From: Kosmotogaceae bacterium
GTDB taxonomy: Bacteria > Thermotogota > Thermotogae > Petrotogales > Kosmotogaceae
Length of the DNA stretch: 48,038 bases
Direction of reading: 5' to 3'
NCBI GenBank assembly: GCA_016933635.1
Contig: JAFGAP010000015.1
Location: 1 to 48,038 of the forward strand
Shown: piece after piece, positions 1 to 9,142 of the stretch
Position numbering within the stretch: position 1 is the stretch's first letter
How the letters are laid out: every line of letters begins with the position of its first letter
The notes under the pieces: model-generated
Seen by the model: only the letters and a program-made list of their open reading frames with translations
Database searches by the model: none
What the model was told of the DNA's origin: nothing
Made by a program: the position numbers and the translations under genes

Positions 1-230
1 ACCACTTCGAAATCTTCGGCAAGATTTGGCACAAGATTCATGTTTTCATCGTACTTCAGAAGACCATCATAAACATTCTCAAGAACTCTGTGAGATGCAA
101 AAGCAGTAACAAGCGTCGGATCGAACCCTACTGGCTCAGTTTCAATTGCCATAACCAGTACGCTGTCACTAACAGCAAACAATGCTACTGAAATGAATGC
201 AACAAGTACTGCTAACAGTAATTTCTTCAC
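1..230 (-). CDS. ABC transporter substrate-binding protein, peptide/family 5 type (N-terminal part only, runs off window)
   Basis: Reverse strand reads (GTG)KKLLLAVLVAFISVALFAVSDSVLVMAIETEPVGFDPTLVTAFASHRVLENVYDGLLKYDENMNLVPNLAEDFEV; signal peptide plus SBP_bac_5-like N-terminus; SD AGGTG just upstream. Confidence 0.8.
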   Translation of the reverse strand, partial: MKKLLLAVLVAFISVALFAVSDSVLVMAIETEPVGFDPTLVTAFASHRVLENVYDGLLKYDENMNLVPNLAEDFEV

Positions 231-253
231 ACCAACACCTCCAAAATGGGATT

Positions 254-3200
254 CTATTCTTCTCTGCTCTCGAGCAAAACTGGATCATTAGGTATCTCTA
301 CATCGTAAACCAACATGTTGCTTCCCGATCTCACTATCAAGAGGTTCCCTTCAACTGAGATCTCATCGACCTGGGTAAGCTCCAAATCTCGGAGAATTAC
401 GGGCGATTCTGGAGTACTAATGTCTACAATCGACACTCCCTTATCGGTAGAAGCGTAAAGAATACTGCCTGACACTTCTATTTCGAGAACAATGTAGTAC
501 CTTCCCACATTAGCCTTTGTCGATCTCGATATATCAATGAGCTTCAAACCACCGTCTATTCCTGCCTCTCCGGAATAAACAACGCCGTTCTTTTCAGCAA
601 CTGCTCTGGAATAACCATCTAGGGGAACTTCAAACCTTGAAGTGCGATCGTTGTATATTGCCCCTTCTCTCTCGAGAATTTTTATTCCCGACAGTGCATC
701 GGCTAGAAAAATTCTTGAGAGATCTTGCGTGACGAATAAATCAACCGGTGTTGTCCAGTCCCTGTATACACTTTCCATTGTCTCGGGAATACCACTTTCG
801 CTGAGACCAACTCTAATGACCGTTCCTGCACTCTTCGTGTCTAGAATCCAGAGATAACCGCCCTCCATAATCAGTTTCTCTGGAACCGTATTAGTAACTA
901 AAGTGTCTATAACTCCTGCCTCACCGGAAAGGTAGTTGATTGTGGACAGTCTTCCACTTTGGTCTATCACATAGAGCAGATCACCGTTCAGAATTATGGA
1001 GTTTTTTCCATCATACTGATAAGGGATTTCGACGATTTCCAGGCCAGCACTGCTCAAAGAAACTATGTTCAAAACGTCGTTGAAGTAGAAAGCCAACACA
1101 TCGACACTTCCTAAAACACCAGGACTCTCGGAAGACACTGTCTTGAATCTCTTTGGACCGGTTGAGGAAATCATCTTTCCTTCCTGCCAGAGCTCAACTG
1201 ACCAATAATAAGTCTTGCCGTTATCCAATCGATTCTGCAGTCTCATAGAAGTGTCACTAGTTACACCAATCAGCGACATCTCCGACTCTGACTCACCAAT
1301 AAACACTCTGTACTCCCCACTTCCCACTTCAGAAGATTGCCAGGAAAAAACTGGCGTAAGATCTACTTCCGAATCCATTTTCGGGGACAGAATGTCCATC
1401 TTGACTTCCGGGGTGGTAACATCAAATGTCCTGGTTTCGGATGTAACAACATTTAGCCCGTCCGAAGCCAAAATGTACCAACTATATGTCTGGTTCATCA
1501 GAAGACCGGATATTCTAATCTGATTTGACTGCATGGAATCTCTGTAAAGCTCTAGATTCTCGCCAGTTCCAAAATACACCGAATATCTCAGCTGATCTCC
1601 GTCTGGGGAATATCCGGACCATGTGAGGTCAACATAACTATTTCTAACCGATCCTCTGTTTACCGGGCTGATTAGAGTGATCTCGGGTTGTCTCTTGGTA
1701 ACAGAGAATCTGAAAGTCTCACTTTTCAATGTCTTGTTCTCGTCATTGGTAAGCTGAACATACCACTCATATGTTCTGCCAGAAATAAGTTCTCCAGTTT
1801 CGAAGCTGTCTCTTGTGACGATGTATCTTGAAAGGTTACCAGACTCTCCGAAAAACAGTTCTCTCTGCCTAATTGCACTCAAGTCTCCGTCAAGGCTCCA
1901 CCTCAACGTCGCTCCAGAGACTGGCACCGATTCTCCATTCACAGGAGTTTCAAGTCTCACCGCGCCAGGATAGCCGGAAGTAAATGCTACCGGTGAACCT
2001 GCGTATTCACCGTCCTCCTTAAAAACGGAAACGGCCCAGTAATACTGCTTCCCATCTTCCAAAGGCAACTCCGGTCTATATGCATCTTCCTGAATTACCT
2101 TCCGCACTAATGGATTGAAGTCTGAATCGTACAGTCTGAAGAGATATCCGGAGTTCTCTTGAGAGTATGACCATGAGAAGTCCCTTTCCCTATCATAGGT
2201 TCCTTCTGATGGGTACAAGTACTCGAGCCCGGCAACTCTGGTCTTGATCGGAACCTCTATAAGTCCCCTTTCTCCTGCAGAATCTTCTGCCTCGATTGTC
2301 AAGAGATAGTCCCTTCCAGAAAGCAGATTATCGATCGTGTGCTTTTTAAGGTTCATTCCTTCCGCAGTGGGAATACCGGGGGATATTTCAGCGGGACTCA
2401 CAAAGACTTTTACTAGCATGTCTTCGCCTTCGGGATCATCAAGTTCCCATTCGATTGTTATAGGAACCGAAGCCCCCTCGAGGAACATTCTAGGTGGACG
2501 GGTCAAAGTTATAACCGGCTTCTGGTTTCCAGTAACGAAGGATGAGTATTCGCTGACAGAACTCTTTCCCCCGTCATCGGTAACCTTCACGGCCCATTCG
2601 TAATGTCGACCGGGATCAAGCTCTTCTATGGTCAGTGAATTCTCGGAAGCTTCGAACTCCTCTTCATTTCCAGCAGAATCTCTCAGATATACCTTTGCTG
2701 ACACGATTTTTCCGTCGGGGTCACTTGAAATCCAACTAAGACTCAAATCACTGGTTGATACTTCCAAAGCCCCATTCACAGGGAATCTAAGCTCTGGCAA
2801 CTCTGGAGGCAGATTTTCACTGGTGAAGCTCCAGACTTCTCCCTCAGTTTCAGAACCGTTATGGATAACATCGACTCTCCAAAAGTACTTCTTGTTACTA
2901 AGTAGATCCAAGGGCAATTCAATCGAAGTTTCCTTCGTTCTGTTTTCAAAGACAATCTCATTCAACTTGTCATCACTTCCGAGAACGAATCTATAAGAAA
3001 GATCTTCGCTCTCATTATCGATTTCCCAGCTAAATGTAGTGTCGGATAAGCTTACTTCAACTTCACCAGGCCGAGGCGTCAACGGAACAGCTACTTCCAG
3101 AGACTTCTCACCAGTAGTGAAAGCAGCATCTTCACTTCTAGCGAAGGCACCTCTAGAGTCTTCCACAGTGATAAACCAGCTGTAATTCTCATTTTCTTCT

Positions 3201-4711
3201 AGGTCTCTCACAACATATTCCTGAGATTCGATTGGACCTAGGATTCTAGAATCATTCTTCGATTTCAAATGAAGCATGTAGTTAAGAGAATCACTATCCG
3301 GATCTTCTCCAAACCAACTAAAGGAAACAACAGATGGTTCAACAAACTCCATCGACACTGGCTGCGAAAGAGAGATCGAAGGAGGCTTGTTACCTGGGGT
3401 AATAGAAATATCTCGTACGGTTTCTCCTCCTTGACCATCGTTAGCTCTTATAGATAGTGTGTAGTTCCTTTCTTCATCAAGTGCCGAGAGGAAAATCGAT
3501 GTCATTCTCCCTGAAGCGATTCTTGCAAGCTCATCACCATCCGGCCCAAAGAATACTTCGCTTGTAACACTATCCCCATCGGGGTCTACTACTTCCCATT
3601 TTACTGGCACAGAATCCTGCCCTGGAGAAATATTCGGATACTCCATCTCGATTATGGGTGTTCTGTTAGAAGTCCTGAAGATCCACTCTTCACTCTTCTT
3701 TTCTTTTCCAGATGCATCTCTAACAACGACATACCAACTATAAGTTGTATGGCCCTTGAGAGAAGGAACAGCAATCTCGGTTGAATTTGTTGTTCCAATT
3801 AGTGAATATCTTGACTGCCCCTCGGAAAGGTAGACATCAAAATCCAGCTCGTCAAGATAGTATTCGAGAGGCAAAGAAGTCTTCCACGAAAGAAGTCCTC
3901 TTCCGGCATCGAAATCGCTTGCTCCACTTCTCGGATTGTCAGCCGACAGCGCCGGCAGATCCGCTCTCATCTGAGTAGTGAAGCTATCTGTGTGAGAAAT
4001 GGACTCCCCTCCAAATTGATCTCTAGCCACTACTTTCCAGTAGTACTTTGTGGAATAATCAAGCCTCTTAAGAGAGGAAATATCTATCATTGACTCGCTT
4101 ATTTCCTTGATTAGCATATCCTTTTCGTCAAGTCTGGGTTCTCTACCGAAATAGATATCATAAACCAGCTCATCACCGTCTGGATCGGACGCATTCCACT
4201 TAAGCAAGAGATCCTTTAGCGGCACGTTACCAAGGTTATCACCCGGAGGAAGCAACTCGGGCCGTTTGGGGTATGTATTCATCAAAACGAAAGTCCAGAT
4301 CTCACTTTCTGCTGACTTTCCACCTTCAGTATAGACTCTGACCTTCCACCAGTACTGAGAGTGAGGATCTACTTCAAATTCGTGGGAGAATGAGAATATT
4401 CCCTCCGTTGAAGAAGTTAACTCGCCCTGCAGATCTAGAGCCAATCTGCTTAGAGTGCTCTTGTCTGTTCCGGCAAAAACCTCTGCCATGAGCCCATGCC
4501 TTGGGCGTTCGTAAACCGCCTCCCATCTTAACAACACCTTGTCCGAATACTCTACTCTCTCTGCATTCTTAGGAATCGGTGAAACATTCGAAATCAGTAT
4601 TTTGGGTTCCGGTACGGGCCAGAGGAAAAAGGCCGCTACAACGGCCGCTACAATTACTAAGAGCAAGGTGATTATTATTGGCACTATAGAAGAACCTCTA
4701 TAATAGTGCAA
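254..4711 (-). CDS. Large membrane-anchored protein: N-terminal TM helix, about 12 FN3-like repeats, C-terminal LVIVD-like beta-propeller
   Basis: ORF 254..4804; repeated 'DPDGD.L.Y.VYFG ... YYWKV.A.D..G......F.T' units; C-terminus has GVSIVDISTPESPVILRDLEL-type repeats. Start re-assigned to TTG at 4711 (GGAGGG-N7-TTG), which removes the overlap with the upstream gene. Confidence 0.85.
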   Translation of the reverse strand: MHYYRGSSIVPIIITLLLVIVAAVVAAFFLWPVPEPKILISNVSPIPKNAERVEYSDKVLLRWEAVYERPRHGLMAEVFAGTDKSTLSRLALDLQGELTSSTEGIFSFSHEFEVDPHSQYWWKVRVYTEGGKSAESEIWTFVLMNTYPKRPELLPPGDNLGNVPLKDLLLKWNASDPDGDELVYDIYFGREPRLDEKDMLIKEISESMIDISSLKRLDYSTKYYWKVVARDQFGGESISHTDSFTTQMRADLPALSADNPRSGASDFDAGRGLLSWKTSLPLEYYLDELDFDVYLSEGQSRYSLIGTTNSTEIAVPSLKGHTTYSWYVVVRDASGKEKKSEEWIFRTSNRTPIIEMEYPNISPGQDSVPVKWEVVDPDGDSVTSEVFFGPDGDELARIASGRMTSIFLSALDEERNYTLSIRANDGQGGETVRDISITPGNKPPSISLSQPVSMEFVEPSVVSFSWFGEDPDSDSLNYMLHLKSKNDSRILGPIESQEYVVRDLEENENYSWFITVEDSRGAFARSEDAAFTTGEKSLEVAVPLTPRPGEVEVSLSDTTFSWEIDNESEDLSYRFVLGSDDKLNEIVFENRTKETSIELPLDLLSNKKYFWRVDVIHNGSETEGEVWSFTSENLPPELPELRFPVNGALEVSTSDLSLSWISSDPDGKIVSAKVYLRDSAGNEEEFEASENSLTIEELDPGRHYEWAVKVTDDGGKSSVSEYSSFVTGNQKPVITLTRPPRMFLEGASVPITIEWELDDPEGEDMLVKVFVSPAEISPGIPTAEGMNLKKHTIDNLLSGRDYLLTIEAEDSAGERGLIEVPIKTRVAGLEYLYPSEGTYDRERDFSWSYSQENSGYLFRLYDSDFNPLVRKVIQEDAYRPELPLEDGKQYYWAVSVFKEDGEYAGSPVAFTSGYPGAVRLETPVNGESVPVSGATLRWSLDGDLSAIRQRELFFGESGNLSRYIVTRDSFETGELISGRTYEWYVQLTNDENKTLKSETFRFSVTKRQPEITLISPVNRGSVRNSYVDLTWSGYSPDGDQLRYSVYFGTGENLELYRDSMQSNQIRISGLLMNQTYSWYILASDGLNVVTSETRTFDVTTPEVKMDILSPKMDSEVDLTPVFSWQSSEVGSGEYRVFIGESESEMSLIGVTSDTSMRLQNRLDNGKTYYWSVELWQEGKMISSTGPKRFKTVSSESPGVLGSVDVLAFYFNDVLNIVSLSSAGLEIVEIPYQYDGKNSIILNGDLLYVIDQSGRLSTINYLSGEAGVIDTLVTNTVPEKLIMEGGYLWILDTKSAGTVIRVGLSESGIPETMESVYRDWTTPVDLFVTQDLSRIFLADALSGIKILEREGAIYNDRTSRFEVPLDGYSRAVAEKNGVVYSGEAGIDGGLKLIDISRSTKANVGRYYIVLEIEVSGSILYASTDKGVSIVDISTPESPVILRDLELTQVDEISVEGNLLIVRSGSNMLVYDVEIPNDPVLLESREE

Positions 4712-4724
4712 TCTACATCCCTCC

Positions 4725-6035
4725 TCAGACTCGCATTCCAATCTCGCGCAAAGAAATCCCCTCTTTTTTCTTATCCGGTGTATCTTCAGAAAATCGAAGG
4801 CCACTGAGCTTCTTTATGTGCTTTGACTCAACCAAAAATTCGTTCGAAACAATCTCAATAGTAATATATCCCAGCTCTACTCTCCTGGCAAAACCATTTC
4901 TGGGATCGTCATCAATCATTTCAACAACAGGTTTCCATGTTCCAGTATTGGCATAAAACTTTTCTTCGCCGTTGCTAGAGATCATTCTAAGAACATGACG
5001 GTGATTATGACCCATTATTACACCCTTAAGCTCACCGGGAACGATTGCGGGAGCTTTATCCCCGTACATTAGAAAGAATTCGTTGTTCATAGCTTTGTGA
5101 AAGCCTTTTTTTCCTTCAGCTCCAAGCAATCTCCTACCCTGTCTGTAGAGGTTATCAGTCTTCTTCAGCTTTCTAAATGCCATAACCATTCTAACCATAA
5201 GACTACCGAGTTTCATCCCACCGTGTTTGTTTACGAATAGTCCTTCAATAACCTTCAACACTGGCCAGTTGGCGTCTATCCAACGCTGCGCCGCATCGCT
5301 TTTTAGCATCAGAAGGAACTGCCTGGACCATTCATCCTGAAGATCTGAATCGACATCATATACTCTTCTAATAAAATCGAACCACTGAAAGACATCTAAA
5401 GTAGGATGAATGTTCTGGTAGTCCCTGACTGCCTGTTCGGGAAGCTCTCTTCTCAAGAGGCATTTATCGAAATTCTCCATCATGAAGCGCGCCATGTAGT
5501 CACCAAATGGTTGCATTAACTCTCCGCTTCTCCTGTCCTTGAAGAACCTGTTCACTATGTCATATTGATTTCCGTGCAAAGCAAGAGTCTTGAACTCTCT
5601 ATCGAGATAATATGGCTGTATCTTTACCCTTTCACTGTCACCAAGAAATTCAATGAGCCTCTTTCTAAGATCTCTATTGAAGAGAAGAAAGGAGTCGTGA
5701 TTTCCAACAACATATATCAATCTACCACTCTTGGTGAATTCCCGAAATGCTTTGAAAACCTCCCTGTGTCTGTTCTCAATAACATCTATTATCGACACAT
5801 CCAGCTGATCGATAAGTTGATCAAACGGCAAGAGTCCTCTTTTCTTAACAAACTCTGAAGTCAAAAGCTCCAGTCCATCGCCAACAATGATTATTTCGCT
5901 GAACGCTTTTTCCTTAGAGCTCAATACTAGCTCTACAAGATCGGAATCAAATTTGAAGTCATCCTTCAAGGTCCCGTCGCCAATATGAAGATCACTAAGG
6001 TATAGTTTTTTCAATCCCTTCCTCCCAAATTCCAT
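4725..6035 (-). CDS. Calcineurin-like metallophosphoesterase
   Basis: LYLSDLHIGDG, VGDGLELL, VVGNHDSF, LHGNQYD, MGHNHRHV metallophosphoesterase motifs. Confidence 0.85.
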   Translation of the reverse strand: MEFGRKGLKKLYLSDLHIGDGTLKDDFKFDSDLVELVLSSKEKAFSEIIIVGDGLELLTSEFVKKRGLLPFDQLIDQLDVSIIDVIENRHREVFKAFREFTKSGRLIYVVGNHDSFLLFNRDLRKRLIEFLGDSERVKIQPYYLDREFKTLALHGNQYDIVNRFFKDRRSGELMQPFGDYMARFMMENFDKCLLRRELPEQAVRDYQNIHPTLDVFQWFDFIRRVYDVDSDLQDEWSRQFLLMLKSDAAQRWIDANWPVLKVIEGLFVNKHGGMKLGSLMVRMVMAFRKLKKTDNLYRQGRRLLGAEGKKGFHKAMNNEFFLMYGDKAPAIVPGELKGVIMGHNHRHVLRMISSNGEEKFYANTGTWKPVVEMIDDDPRNGFARRVELGYITIEIVSNEFLVESKHIKKLSGLRFSEDTPDKKKEGISLREIGMRV

Positions 6036-6115
6036 GATACCCCAAAAACAGAGTCAATACTCTGCATCGTGAGAAATTGCCGGTTCAAATATCTACACAA
6101 AGATGAGAGAATATA

Positions 6116-7030
6116 ATGATGAACAGCCTTTTCTATTTGCTTGATCTACTAATGGCTTTGCCGCTCTTAATGAACGGTCTTGGTGCATTCATTGCAGCTT
6201 GTTGTATGAGTATTATGATCAGTTTTTCAATGCGCGGTTACGAGGGAATCACAATCTCTGATAAAGAAAAACAGATGGCTTCTACCCTTGGATCTGCCGT
6301 TATGTCTTGCTGTGTTTTTCCAGTCTTTCTTCCCGTATCACCGTTTGTCGTTCTTCCTGCGGTTGGAGCAACGGTCGTCAGATATCTCATACTCTACAAA
6401 CTTGCAAAATCGGAATTCAAAGAAGAAAGTTTCATGCTGACCTCGAATGACTCGTTTGAACCAAAGATGGCATATGATAGCTTAAAAAGACTAGTGGATA
6501 TTGTTATTGGAGTAATACTGTTAGTTCTGTTCAGTCCGGTTACAGTTATTGTCTCTCTAATTTCTCTGCTCTTGGAGGGTAGACCAATCTTCATCTGCCA
6601 AACAAGGATCGGCAAGGACTGCAAGGAATTTGGAATGTACAAGTTCAGGACTTTCGACACAAAGGGAAACAAGGAAACGATAACAAAGCTTGGCAAATTT
6701 CTGAGACCTCTCAGGCTGGATGAACTTCCGCAAATCATAAACATTATCAAAGGAGATATGAGTCTAGTAGGACCAAGACCCGAGCTACCATCATTTCACA
6801 AGCTTGGAATGGAAAACATCGCGGGCTATTCGTCTAGACTTCTCGTAAAACCGGGTCTAACGGGATGGGCTCAGATAAACTACAAATACACTACAACTCT
6901 GGAAGAATACCGAATTAAGACCGCCTTTGACCTCTATTACGTGAAGTATAGATCATTTATTCTTGATATCAAGTGCCTCTTCAAGACACCATTTGCTGTA
7001 TTTCTCACTTTGCTAAGAAAGGAGGACTGA
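6116..7030 (+). CDS. Bacterial sugar transferase (undecaprenyl-phosphate sugar phosphotransferase family)
   Basis: KRLVDIVIGVILLVLFSPVTVIVSLISLLLEGRPIFICQTRIGKDCKEFGMYKFRTF...LRLDELPQIINIIKGDMSLVGPRPELP...KPGLTGWAQINY; N-terminal TM segments. Confidence 0.9.
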   Translation: MMNSLFYLLDLLMALPLLMNGLGAFIAACCMSIMISFSMRGYEGITISDKEKQMASTLGSAVMSCCVFPVFLPVSPFVVLPAVGATVVRYLILYKLAKSEFKEESFMLTSNDSFEPKMAYDSLKRLVDIVIGVILLVLFSPVTVIVSLISLLLEGRPIFICQTRIGKDCKEFGMYKFRTFDTKGNKETITKLGKFLRPLRLDELPQIINIIKGDMSLVGPRPELPSFHKLGMENIAGYSSRLLVKPGLTGWAQINYKYTTTLEEYRIKTAFDLYYVKYRSFILDIKCLFKTPFAVFLTLLRKED

Positions 7031-7040
7031 GCCAAAACGA

Positions 7041-7060
7041 AAGGGGCCATAAGGCCCCTT
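7041..7060. terminator. Hairpin between convergent genes (bidirectional terminator candidate)
   Basis: AAGGGGCC-ATAA-GGCCCCTT perfect 8-bp stem between convergent sugar transferase and hydrogenase; on the minus strand followed by TCGTTTT. Confidence 0.65.
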
Positions 7061-7084
7061 GATAACTCAAACGACTTTGAGAAC

Positions 7085-8845
7085 CTACCCTTTGGCTATC
7101 TCCTCAAGTTCTTTCTTTCTCTCGATCACGCTCTTTCTGTTGTCTTTGTAATGAGTATGAAGTAGTTCGTGAGAAAGATGTCCTAAAGGTTTTCCGAGAT
7201 ACTCTTCATAAAGCTTAGTAATCGCAGGGTTTTCGTGAGATTTTCTGATTTCCGAAGACTTGTCAATATTATAGATAGCTTCCATCCTCTTCTGAAGATA
7301 ACCCGGCTGGCTAGATTTGGGCTGGCCTCCGCCTCCGATACATCCGCCCGGGCAGGCCATGACTTCGACAAAGTGGTAGAAAGCTTCTCCTGAACGTATT
7401 TTGTCCATCAATTTTACTACGTTGCTTCCCCCGTGAACCACAGCTACTTTTACCTTGGTGCCCTTCATATCGATTTCTGCTTCCTTTACCCCATCAAATC
7501 CACGTGCAAATTCAAAATCGAGCCGTGGGAGTTCCTCACCAGTATGAAGCTCATATGCAGTTCTTAACGCTGCTTCCATTACACCTCCGGTTGCACCGAA
7601 TATTATTGCAGCACCAGTTGAAATTCCAAGAGGGCTGTCATATTCTTCTTCCTCAAGAGACTCGAAAGGAATCTTGTGCATCCTAATAAGCTTCCCAAGT
7701 TCTCTTGTAACAAGCACCGCATCGGTAGATCTGGCTCCCCTGACCGTCAAAGTATCTCTGCCCTTCTCGTCCTTCTTCGCTGTACATGGCATTATCGACA
7801 CAAGATAAATGTCTTCCGGCCTCTTTCCTATCTTTTCAGCAAAGAACGTTTTAACCAGGGCACTCATCATTTCCTGGGGAGATTTCGCCGTTGAGAGGTT
7901 CTCGGTGAACTCTGGGTATAACTTCTCCATCATGTTTACCCAACCCGGGCAACATGAAGTAAACATCGGGAACTTTCCGCCTTCTTTTACCCGTTTAAGA
8001 AGCTCTGACCCCTCTTCCATAATTGTGAGGTCGGCAGAGAAATTCGTATCAAACACATAGTCGAATCCAAGCTTTCTAAGCGCGGCAACCATCTTACCAG
8101 TGCTGACCGTTCCAGGAAGCTCTCCAAACTCTTCAGAAAGGGCTACCCTAACTGATGGTGCGGTTTGCGCTATCAAAACCTTATCATGTTTTCTAAGTTC
8201 GGCGACTACTTCCCTGAATTCCATTCTCTCAGTGATTGCCCCAACAGGACAGACGGCCGAGCACTGACCACAGTTTATACAATCCGTGGCCGCAATAGGC
8301 GCACCTAAAGCAGGCAGAGGAAGAACATGATACCCTCTGTTCACTGGAGAGAGAATTGAAAGACCCTGTAACTCATCGCAGGCTCTCACACATCTCCCAC
8401 AGTCAATACACTTGTTCATGTCTCTAAAAAGCGATGGACTGGAGACATCATGAGGAACATTTCTCAGTGTCTTTGGGAACATATCTACAACGTCGTACTG
8501 ATATATTAGATCCTGAAATTCGCATCTGCCATTTACATCACAGGTCATACAGTCATTAGGGTGATTAGAAAGAAGAAGACCCAGATTGAACCTCACTGCC
8601 CTGTTAACCCTTTCGGAATTCGTCTTGATTTTCATTCCATCAGCAACTTGAGTTGCACATGCAGGTGAGAGGTTACGAGCCCCCTCCACCTCTACAACAC
8701 ATACTCTGCATGAACCTACGACCGAAAGCGCAGGGTGATAACAAAGAGTTGGGATAGCTATTCCTACTTCACGGCAGGCTTCCAATATACTCTGGTTTTC
8801 ATCAACAGTGAAGTCCTTGCCGTTCACGGTAATTGTCACGGGCAC
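7085..8845 (-). CDS. hydA: [FeFe]-hydrogenase catalytic subunit with N-terminal 2Fe-2S and 4Fe-4S domains
   Basis: H-cluster motifs FTSCCPGWVNMMEKLYPE, MPCTAKKDE, EVMACPGGCIGGGGQP; N-terminal CRVCVVEVEG ferredoxin domain; CIDCGRCVRAC and CINCGQCSAVCP clusters; GTG start with GGAGGTG SD. Confidence 0.95.
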   Translation of the reverse strand: MPVTITVNGKDFTVDENQSILEACREVGIAIPTLCYHPALSVVGSCRVCVVEVEGARNLSPACATQVADGMKIKTNSERVNRAVRFNLGLLLSNHPNDCMTCDVNGRCEFQDLIYQYDVVDMFPKTLRNVPHDVSSPSLFRDMNKCIDCGRCVRACDELQGLSILSPVNRGYHVLPLPALGAPIAATDCINCGQCSAVCPVGAITERMEFREVVAELRKHDKVLIAQTAPSVRVALSEEFGELPGTVSTGKMVAALRKLGFDYVFDTNFSADLTIMEEGSELLKRVKEGGKFPMFTSCCPGWVNMMEKLYPEFTENLSTAKSPQEMMSALVKTFFAEKIGKRPEDIYLVSIMPCTAKKDEKGRDTLTVRGARSTDAVLVTRELGKLIRMHKIPFESLEEEEYDSPLGISTGAAIIFGATGGVMEAALRTAYELHTGEELPRLDFEFARGFDGVKEAEIDMKGTKVKVAVVHGGSNVVKLMDKIRSGEAFYHFVEVMACPGGCIGGGGQPKSSQPGYLQKRMEAIYNIDKSSEIRKSHENPAITKLYEEYLGKPLGHLSHELLHTHYKDNRKSVIERKKELEEIAKG

Positions 8846-8932
8846 CTGACAGCACCTCCATTCGAAATCTTCATTAATTAAGCCGAAAAAATAGATTGTG
8901 ATTTTTCTATCAAATAGATTTTAGCATATTGA

Positions 8933-8960
8933 TTAACCCTTATGTCAGATATTAGGTTAA
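8933..8960. promoter_or_regulatory. Inverted repeat upstream of hydA (operator candidate)
   Basis: TTAACC-N16-GGTTAA next to an extended -10 (TGCTAAAAT on the minus strand). Confidence 0.35.
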
Positions 8961-9054
8961 AATTTTCCCACATAGAAACGAAGTATAATCTAATGAGTTG
9001 AGCCATAGTAAAAATAGATGATTTAGCCGACTATTCAGATAGTAGAGGTTATTT

Positions 9055-9079
9055 TGCCGCAAATGAATTCATTTTGGCA
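9055..9079. promoter_or_regulatory. Palindrome overlapping the -35 region of the 9143 gene (operator candidate)
   Basis: TGCCGCAAATGAATTCATTTTGGCA; core AAATGAATTCATTT is a perfect 14-bp palindrome flanked by TGCC/GGCA; TATAAT at 9096-9101. Confidence 0.45.
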
Positions 9080-9142
9080 TGGAGCAAGAATAAACTATAA
9101 TGGAACTGATAATTATTATGTTTTTCATGGAGGTTATGCGGT

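Noticed and set aside
642-3978. Plus-strand ORFs (60-122 aa) antisense to the FN3-repeat gene
   Set aside because: No SD or family signatures; they lie inside a strongly supported CDS and look like shadow ORFs
254-4711. DNA-level tandem repeat within the FN3 gene
   Set aside because: Repeats are visible only at protein level and are diverged; no near-identical DNA units seen
8943-9002. Micro-ORF MSDIRLKFSHIETKYNLMS upstream of the repeat protein
   Set aside because: No SD and only 19 aa; overlaps a putative regulatory region
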